A stretch of DNA of 9,317 bases from Halieaceae bacterium. Its GTDB lineage: Bacteria; Pseudomonadota; Gammaproteobacteria; Pseudomonadales; Halieaceae. Where the stretch lies: positions 1 through 9,317 of the forward strand of contig JABJAS010000236.1 of assembly GCA_018666055.1 (NCBI GenBank). Reading direction: 5' to 3'. Below are positions 1-5,486 of the stretch, one piece after another (positions within the stretch are counted from its first letter, which is position 1; each line of letters opens with the position of its first letter). The notes under the pieces were generated by a model, which saw nothing but the letters and a program-made list of their open reading frames with translations, was not told where the DNA came from and searched no databases. The position numbers were made by a program, and so were the translations under genes.

Positions 1-89
1 CGCCGCCACCACCCAGACGGGCTCGGGACAAGCATTATAATAGGACGAAAACGCGCGAGGGCCGGTTTGGCGCGTATCATCATCAGGTG
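1..89. other. Host flanking DNA left of the retrotransposon
   Basis: This stretch lies outside the left LTR and has no matching sequence at the right edge of the window. I see no gene in it. It contains a short AT-rich patch (attataata near 34) and a GC-rich remainder. The five bases directly next to the LTR, AGGTG at 85-89, would be one copy of the 5-bp target-site duplication usual for copia elements, but the other copy lies beyond the window and cannot be checked. Confidence 0.6.
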
Positions 90-194
90 TGAGAACGCTC
101 CCGCGCTCCTACCTTGCTGGCTACCGCGCAACGCATTGACCACATAGCAACACCAGCTCCATTAGGGCCGGCTCCACAAACCACAAACGCACAA

Positions 195-209
195 GAGCCC
201 GGAGGGCTC
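195..209. repeat. LTR hairpin GAGCCC/GGGCTC (left copy)
   Basis: A perfect 6-bp inverted repeat with a 3-base loop (GGA). The same position in the right LTR (9254-9268) keeps a 5-bp GAGCC/GGCTC stem although the bases between the arms differ. It may be an RNA structure in the transcribed part of the LTR; no function can be assigned from sequence alone. Confidence 0.5.
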
Positions 210-261
210 CCGTGCTGGCAGACTCAAATAGACATGCCTAATACTCCTCCCTGATTCTCCA

Positions 262-283
262 GGGGCAATCCTGTAATTGCCCC
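262..283. repeat. LTR inverted repeat GGGGCAAT/ATTGCCCC
   Basis: Perfect 8-bp arms (262-269 and 276-283) with a 6-base spacer CCTGTA. It lies in the part of the LTR that is missing from the right copy, so conservation cannot be tested here. It could be a transcription-factor site or an RNA hairpin. Confidence 0.5.
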
Positions 284-290
284 GCGCGGT

Positions 291-310
291 GTTGCATCTG
301 GTTGCATCTG
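291..310. repeat. 10-bp tandem duplication in the LTR
   Basis: GTTGCATCTG occurs twice without a gap (CAGATGCAAC on the element strand). Together with the CGCGGGGCAA 10-mer that occurs twice nearby (287-278 and 343-334 on the element strand), it resembles repeated enhancer motifs in U3 regions of LTRs. Activity is inferred, not shown. Confidence 0.55.
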
Positions 311-360
311 GCTAAGCCTGACGCACCTGCAACTTGCCCCGCGTTCCCTAGCTGCCTAGT

Positions 361-379
361 GCTCCGCCATTGGCGGAGC
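361..379 (-). promoter_or_regulatory. Palindromic CCAAT-box-like site in U3
   Basis: A perfect inverted repeat with 9-base arms (361-369 and 371-379) around a single central base. Read on the element strand it contains CCAAT within CGCCAATGG, about 60-75 bases from the start of U3. CCAAT boxes are common eukaryotic promoter elements, and U3 is where the LTR promoter should lie. No TATA box was recognised downstream, so the promoter assignment rests on position and motif only. Confidence 0.4.
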
Positions 380-437
380 TTGGCTAATTCCCTATCCCCT
401 AGCTCGGGCCCCCCCCTCAGGGACTCCCAACTTCTCA

Positions 438-446
438 CATCCCCCG
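438..446 (-). promoter_or_regulatory. Polypurine tract for plus-strand priming
   Basis: On the element strand this reads CGGGGGATG and abuts the first base (TG) of the 3' LTR. Retroelements start plus-strand DNA synthesis from an RNase-H-resistant purine tract in exactly this place. It is short and interrupted by one T. The 39 bases between it and the pol stop codon show nothing else. Confidence 0.6.
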
Positions 447-485
447 AGTGTGCGGCTTCACAACTTCACTTGAACCGTGCGCTCT

Positions 486-3400
486 TCACTCCCCGAAGTT
501 TCCCATTTCAAAATCCTCAATTATGTCGGCGTAGATCTCAGCAACTAGTGCATCGACCGTCTCGAACTCCTGGCCGTCTTTAGCGACGTCGCGAAGAGTG
601 AGTCCCTCGATTGCCTCACGGCCTGTTAGCTGGCCCATGAGTGTATCGATTACTGCCTTCTCGACCGCCTTGGTCAAGATGTCCGAAGGATTCTTCTTTC
701 CCTCAATCCACACTGGTTTGATCTCACCCATGCGGACTCGTTCCCGTATTTTCATGAAGCAGATATCAATGTGACGGTTGCCGTCACTGACCATCTTCTC
801 CACTGCCCAGTCGGTTGCATTGCGATTGTCGCCGTACATCTCGGTCGGGTCATCAACCATCCAGCCAAATCCCATTTCCGTGAGCAATGATCTCAGCCAC
901 TTGACGTGCCTGAACGCGTGCGTAATTGTCATGTACTCTGCCTCACTCGTGTGAAGCGGAATGTTGGTGTGTTTCTTTGATCTCCAGATCAATGGTCCGC
1001 CTGCCCAGTAGATCACATAGCCATACTGCGGCTTGTGCCCGATCAGGTCCTGATAGAATCCTGAATCGTAGAAGCAAACGGGTTTCACGTTGCCGTCACT
1101 TCGGAATGTAATCCCCTCGTGGCGGTGCTCATATAGGAAGTGCATACAGTGCAGCGCTGCAAGCCATGCTCCCATCGATGGACGGTGCACGCACTTAGAC
1201 AGAATACTCATCGCAGCTGCAATAGCTGGTGACGTGTTTCTCATCGGCCATAGTAGTTCACCTACTAGCTTCCTGTATCCCAGCGCGTGGACATCACGCG
1301 CTTCCTGGTCAGTCACTCCCACCGGCTTCTCGTTTTCATCGAGTGGTGGTGGACTGCTGTCTCCCTTGCCCGGCATTGGAGTGCTGGGCTTCCGTTTCCC
1401 TTTTCTGAAGTGACCGAACTCAGCCCACACCTGTTCAACATACGCGATCTGTGTCAGCCGCATGATCTTGGTGCCGTCGGGCAATTCCGACATGACTCGA
1501 GTTACTCCAAGCATATGCTCGGGATCGACCACTTTGATTCCTGGCTGGTTTTCCGTTTTGAACAAATTGTTCGTCGCGTCAGTCCACCAGGCTCCGTCTT
1601 CAGCAGACAGAAAGAAGCCATCGCAATCGTCGACATGAATCGACACGTAGCCTATCGACTTACGCTTGATGATGAACAAGCAGGGCTCGTACTCCATCTG
1701 TTGCACAGTGACTCCAGGATGATGCTTTGGAAGTACTTCCAGCAGCAACCTGTCCCGTTCCTTTGAGAACACGCGGCTGGCAGTTGGCATACCGTACAGG
1801 TTGCCGACCAGGATAGCGTATCGCTCTTCTCCCGTTGTTGGATCTCGATGTTCTTCTCGAATCCGTCCCTCCGGATAACGTACAGTGTACTGTTGATCCT
1901 CCTCAGCCTTGCCGATTAGGTAGGCCTGCATGATATCCATTGTGACTCTGACGCCGCTAAATAGCACTGACAGAGCTTGGATGATTCGGCCAGTCGCCAG
2001 ATCTGGCGCTGCCGCGAACACAGTGGTGTAGTCGACTCCCTTGGTCAGGCTACCCTTGTGTCCCTGGGCTACGTTACGAGCTTTCGCCTTGTTGAACTTT
2101 CCGTCAACAATCTTGGCCTCGAGTAGCATCCTCATTCCCACGATCTTGAACTTGGCATCGCCATTGAGCTTGCTGTGCCGTTGACGTGCATCTTTCAATG
2201 TCAGGTCATGTTCGAAACAGTCTCGATCGTTCAGTCCATCCCATTCCTTGGAGATGGCCTCGTCCCATAGTGTTGTGTCGGCCCACGATTCCAACTCTTT
2301 CATCGACTTGGGTGCTATCGGCATCCCTCGGTCGTCAGTTGGCTGGCCTGCCAATTTCTTGGCCTGATTAGCTACTGCAGTCCAGTTTACCCAGTCGGGC
2401 CCGTCGTACAGCTCATCAGTTTCCTGTTCCAGCAGCGCGTAGCTGCATATTCGTTCATACCAGTCCGCGCCGTCTTGGCGAGACTTGAACTCCTCGTGTG
2501 CTTGTCGTGCCAGAGCCTCAGCGTGTTGCTCTAGGTCGGCGACGATAGCTGCCGCTGCCGCCTCTGCGTGATCGGCAGCAGACGGAGTGTGAGCGCCGTC
2601 GACGTCCATTGTGAACTCACGCACGTGCGTGTCCCACAGTGAACCCTCAGGTCTCGGAAAGAACTGGCCAGAATCAAACTTGACCAGCTTCTTCGTTTTG
2701 TTTATCTGATTCGGAAAGAACAACGTCGTACAACGAGCCTTGTCGTTGCCGATCTTGAAGTATTCCTTTAACCACTTGAAGTACATCAGTTGTTGATCCG
2801 TCGAGATCCCAACCGCAGTGCACACCGACCGCCAATTATCATTGTTGATCGTTGTGTACCACTGCCCGTCGAAGCCGTCCACCGTTGGCAATCCAGCCTC
2901 TGGTTCAGGTTCCATATCGGGCGATGCATCCCCCGCAGCTGATAGCTGCGTTGCCTTGCAGTGCTTGATCCATTGAGCGGCACCACCGTCTGGCGGTGCT
3001 CTTCCATGAATAAGCTTGATGACGTATGATGTCATATCTTCCACGTCGTATTCCTCAGACTCATTGTCCGTGGAGTACTTTACCCGCCAGTACTTGGTCT
3101 CGTCGTCGTAAGAGGTCACCGTGCCGCGATAGACGCCGCCGTACTCCTCGAACAGTCTGTGAGACTCCTGGCCAATCCAGCTCTCGGGCTGGCTCACCAA
3201 ACGAGCGATTGCCCGTTCGACTCTAGTTGCCTCGGTCAGCTCATTGCTGAAACCCGGCGGCACGATTTCAACGTGTCCGTCTGTTGGGTGCAATACGCCG
3301 TCCTTTTCCTGCCATATCCGTCCAGTGCCTTTCTCAAATGTAACGACACCGGGCAGGGGTGCATCCCCCTGCTTCGATACTCCCTTGACGATTGGTAGTC

Positions 3401-5459
3401 TGCCCTCATTGGCTGTAGTCAGCTTTGACAGTTCCACGCACGTCACGAATCGTGATAGCTCGACCTCAGGCACGCATGCCTTTGGGAGCCTCTTTGATTC
3501 AATTCCCGCCCATTGCAGAGCGCTGATTCCCTCATGGAGATGCACCACAGAGAAGTTCTTCGACCTGAAAGTCGTAGCCCTATCTCGGAGCGCCTCAAAT
3601 GTCGGGATGCCCTTTTCCATCATGATGACCCTGCCGTAGCGAGCATGCGTCACATTCTTTGCGCCGCCGTGCTTGCCGGGGTCATGGACCAGAGCAAGAG
3701 TGCCTGGAGGCCAGGCATACTCCTTCCTTCGGTCACATTCGTAGTCATCTACGTTGTTGCAGCTCAATTCAGTAATTGGAGCTGGCCCTCGCCCTTGAGG
3801 ACTCGCCTTGCGTGTTACGACGTTGTGCTGACGCACATACCAGCCGAAGTTGCAGGCTTCTTCCCACATGTCCCATTCCAAGCGTGTGCTCAGAAGGATG
3901 CGCTGAGTGTGAAGCTTGGTCAGCATCACAGCATTCTCAGCACCAGTCATCATGCGGTGGTCTGATTTGCTGGGAGGTTGGATTCGTTCAATCCCCAGCT
4001 CATCGCACACCTTGATCCATTCCACGTATTTCGAGCTCCATTCGCCGGCGTCATCGATCCGCAGTCGTTTGCAGAAGTCAGGACAGCGCAGCTCAGGATC
4101 AGCTCGCATTTTCAATATGAATTTCCGGAATTCAGTGATTGCGTCGGAGCGCTTTTCCAGGTGGAAGCCGCACATAAATAGTGTGCACTCGTCGCGCATC
4201 ACCACCGTGTACTTGTTCCCCCACCGCGACTCCACATCCCAGTAGATCGAATCCATGTTAAAGGTCCGACCTGGCACAGTGTCATACACTGGCGTTCCCG
4301 ATTTGAACACTCGTCTGAGCGTTCCACTAGTTTGTTTGCAGATGTCACATCCACCTGGACACGGTCCGTGATGACCGAGTTTGAAGTGGCGAATCCGCTG
4401 TTGCAGTTTCTTGTCGCCTGGACGCTGCGATGGTGTAATGACCGGTTCAGCTTCCTTGTACAGAATATCATCTTCCATATTAATCAAGCCGTCGCCAGTC
4501 CCATCCACGTCATGGACATTCCTGTCGTCGTCGTCAGCGTGAGCCCTGACACTGAAGTCATCAGTGCCGAAGCCATCGCCGTTGTCAACGTCAATTCCTG
4601 TGTTCAGAGTGCTGTCGTCAAACCCTGCTAAGCAGACCGACTGTAGACCTTGCAGGTCACGTCTCGAAAGTTTTGAACGCAAGCCTGAAGCAATCTGTAG
4701 CACTTCATCCCCCGCATTGACGTGGTCAACAATCATCTCGATTGCTCTGTTGTCATGCAGTTCATCACCGGCGCCACACATACGTATGAAGCCAGCGGTG
4801 TACGCAACGGCCGTGTGGTCGTCGCTCATTTCCCGGCACATCAGCGACGCATGCCGCTGGATTGCCTGACGCTTGGAGTCAGCTGCATCTGCACTAATCG
4901 TGAAATGCATGATCCAAAGTCGTTTCCGTTTATCAGCCACCGATGGCAGCCGAGTAATACTCCCGTCCGGTTCCTTTCGGCTGAAGCCTTCGAAGCCGGT
5001 TGGTGAAAGCGTGCAGGTAAAACCGCACTGCTTGACCAAGTGCCACGCAGATATGAGGTTGGAGTTCGCTCCGCCCTTCATCGTTGTGGCTGGCACACTA
5101 ATGTGCTTGCCAGTGCTCGGATCGCTCGGATCGAACACATACATGTGTGCGGTGCCGTCTTTCGACGCACGCACGCTTGCTCCCGTGAAGCCACCGACTG
5201 AGATCCGGCTCTGACGCGCATTGGTCAGTCCATTCTCGAGTTCATCTGTGAAGATGTTGATGTTGGCTCCGCTGTCCATGACAGCCTCAAATTTCCCATC
5301 AGCACGGTACGCCTGGTACGCATGCATAACGCCGCCGACTGTGCAGTACGCGCAGTCAGGAGCATCTTCCCGGTCGGCCTGGTACGCTTGGTCCCAGTCC
5401 TCTCGATCCTCGGCCTGGTACGCTTGGTCCCTGGCCTCTTCCCCTCCCTCTCCCTCCAT
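486..5459 (-). CDS. pol: Copia-type Pol polyprotein: protease, integrase, RT, RNase H
   Basis: Frame of 1657 residues ending in TGA. Residues 1-58 are an acidic linker with a 12-residue repeat (DQAYQA...). The aspartic protease holds the catalytic D62-SGA, followed by the copia-like NLIS...G segment at 134-146. An Asp-rich linker covers about 290-335. Integrase starts with a compact HHCC finger (H358, H363, C371, C374), then the DDE core (D403, D469, E508). A Tudor-like segment lies at about 766-815. Residues 830-1060 are unassigned, with an Ala-rich helix near 960-990. RT covers about 1062-1320, with KARNVAQG, D1175 in MDIMQAYL, NLYGMP, and HVDD at 1275-1278. RNase H covers about 1458-1600 (D1465, E1506 in TSEAEY, D1544 in GDN, HIDI at 1563-1566, ILTK). 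The frame is the same as gag, separated by one TAG, so it is probably made as Gag-Pol by stop-codon bypass. The ATG at 5459 would serve only if ribosomes reinitiate. The protein would be cut by its own protease and act in cytoplasmic particles and then the nucleus. Confidence 0.95.
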   Translation of the reverse strand: MEGEGGEEARDQAYQAEDREDWDQAYQADREDAPDCAYCTVGGVMHAYQAYRADGKFEAVMDSGANINIFTDELENGLTNARQSRISVGGFTGASVRASKDGTAHMYVFDPSDPSTGKHISVPATTMKGGANSNLISAWHLVKQCGFTCTLSPTGFEGFSRKEPDGSITRLPSVADKRKRLWIMHFTISADAADSKRQAIQRHASLMCREMSDDHTAVAYTAGFIRMCGAGDELHDNRAIEMIVDHVNAGDEVLQIASGLRSKLSRRDLQGLQSVCLAGFDDSTLNTGIDVDNGDGFGTDDFSVRAHADDDDRNVHDVDGTGDGLINMEDDILYKEAEPVITPSQRPGDKKLQQRIRHFKLGHHGPCPGGCDICKQTSGTLRRVFKSGTPVYDTVPGRTFNMDSIYWDVESRWGNKYTVVMRDECTLFMCGFHLEKRSDAITEFRKFILKMRADPELRCPDFCKRLRIDDAGEWSSKYVEWIKVCDELGIERIQPPSKSDHRMMTGAENAVMLTKLHTQRILLSTRLEWDMWEEACNFGWYVRQHNVVTRKASPQGRGPAPITELSCNNVDDYECDRRKEYAWPPGTLALVHDPGKHGGAKNVTHARYGRVIMMEKGIPTFEALRDRATTFRSKNFSVVHLHEGISALQWAGIESKRLPKACVPEVELSRFVTCVELSKLTTANEGRLPIVKGVSKQGDAPLPGVVTFEKGTGRIWQEKDGVLHPTDGHVEIVPPGFSNELTEATRVERAIARLVSQPESWIGQESHRLFEEYGGVYRGTVTSYDDETKYWRVKYSTDNESEEYDVEDMTSYVIKLIHGRAPPDGGAAQWIKHCKATQLSAAGDASPDMEPEPEAGLPTVDGFDGQWYTTINNDNWRSVCTAVGISTDQQLMYFKWLKEYFKIGNDKARCTTLFFPNQINKTKKLVKFDSGQFFPRPEGSLWDTHVREFTMDVDGAHTPSAADHAEAAAAAIVADLEQHAEALARQAHEEFKSRQDGADWYERICSYALLEQETDELYDGPDWVNWTAVANQAKKLAGQPTDDRGMPIAPKSMKELESWADTTLWDEAISKEWDGLNDRDCFEHDLTLKDARQRHSKLNGDAKFKIVGMRMLLEAKIVDGKFNKAKARNVAQGHKGSLTKGVDYTTVFAAAPDLATGRIIQALSVLFSGVRVTMDIMQAYLIGKAEEDQQYTVRYPEGRIREEHRDPTTGEERYAILVGNLYGMPTASRVFSKERDRLLLEVLPKHHPGVTVQQMEYEPCLFIIKRKSIGYVSIHVDDCDGFFLSAEDGAWWTDATNNLFKTENQPGIKVVDPEHMLGVTRVMSELPDGTKIMRLTQIAYVEQVWAEFGHFRKGKRKPSTPMPGKGDSSPPPLDENEKPVGVTDQEARDVHALGYRKLVGELLWPMRNTSPAIAAAMSILSKCVHRPSMGAWLAALHCMHFLYEHRHEGITFRSDGNVKPVCFYDSGFYQDLIGHKPQYGYVIYWAGGPLIWRSKKHTNIPLHTSEAEYMTITHAFRHVKWLRSLLTEMGFGWMVDDPTEMYGDNRNATDWAVEKMVSDGNRHIDICFMKIRERVRMGEIKPVWIEGKKNPSDILTKAVEKAVIDTLMGQLTGREAIEGLTLRDVAKDGQEFETVDALVAEIYADIIEDFEMGNFGE
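5305..5430 (-). repeat. 36-bp minisatellite inside the Pol N-terminus
   Basis: A 20-base unit is repeated exactly at 5375-5394 and 5411-5430, giving a 36-base period equal to 12 codons (residues DQAYQA plus an acidic stretch). A third, degenerate copy (GCCTGGTACGC, 5311-5321) encodes HAYQAYRA just before the protease. The period keeps the frame, so copy number can change without breaking pol. The segment is likely a flexible spacer between Gag and protease. Confidence 0.7.
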
Positions 5460-5483
5460 GCCTGCCGCCTCAGCGGCGGCATG
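5457..5483 (-). promoter_or_regulatory. Stem-loop directly after the gag amber codon (putative readthrough signal)
   Basis: On the element strand the 27 bases starting 3 nt after the TAG fold into an 11-bp stem: outer CATGCC/GGCATG, inner GCCGC/GCGGC, one bulged A on the 3' side, and loop TGAG. The 3' arm contains the ATG that opens the separate pol frame. Structured RNA just 3' of a stop codon promotes readthrough in murine leukaemia virus and in the Candida copia element Tca2, where gag and pol also share a frame across one stop codon. The spacer here (3 nt) is shorter than the roughly 8 nt in those cases. A G-rich run follows and may extend the structure. Function is inferred. Confidence 0.6.
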
Positions 5484-5486
5484 ATC

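Larger units (their letters stand above)
90..437 (-). repeat. 3' LTR (complete, 348 bp)
   Basis: The left boundary is set by the direct repeat: identity with the right copy begins exactly at TGAGAACGCT (90 and 9148), while the bases to the left differ. The right boundary is inferred from the inverted terminal repeat TGAGAA (90-95) / TTCTCA (432-437), the TG...CA rule, and the pyrimidine-rich bases that follow (the purine tract on the element strand). Inside are several palindromes, a 10-bp tandem duplication at 291-310 and a 10-mer TTGCCCCGCG present at 278-287 and 334-343. No clear TATA box or AATAAA was found on the element strand. Within the 168-170 bases that can be aligned with the right LTR, I count 11 substitutions and 2 single-base indels. 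Confidence 0.88.

Noticed and set aside
409..419. C8 run ending CTCA considered as LTR end and purine tract
   Set aside because: CTCA at 416-419 mirrors only TGAG and is followed by GGGA, so no purine tract would lie on the element strand there. TTCTCA at 432-437 mirrors six bases and is followed by pyrimidines.
238..583. Short open frames on both strands across the 3' LTR and pol end
   Set aside because: They cross the LTR boundary and the purine tract, and have low-complexity products without motifs.
1287..1766. Plus-strand open frame of about 159 codons
   Set aside because: It lies antisense to the RT part of pol, shows no recognisable motif, and is explained by codon composition on the opposite strand.
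3513..3965. Plus-strand open frame of about 150 codons
   Set aside because: Antisense to the integrase region, no domain, overlaps other spurious plus-strand frames.
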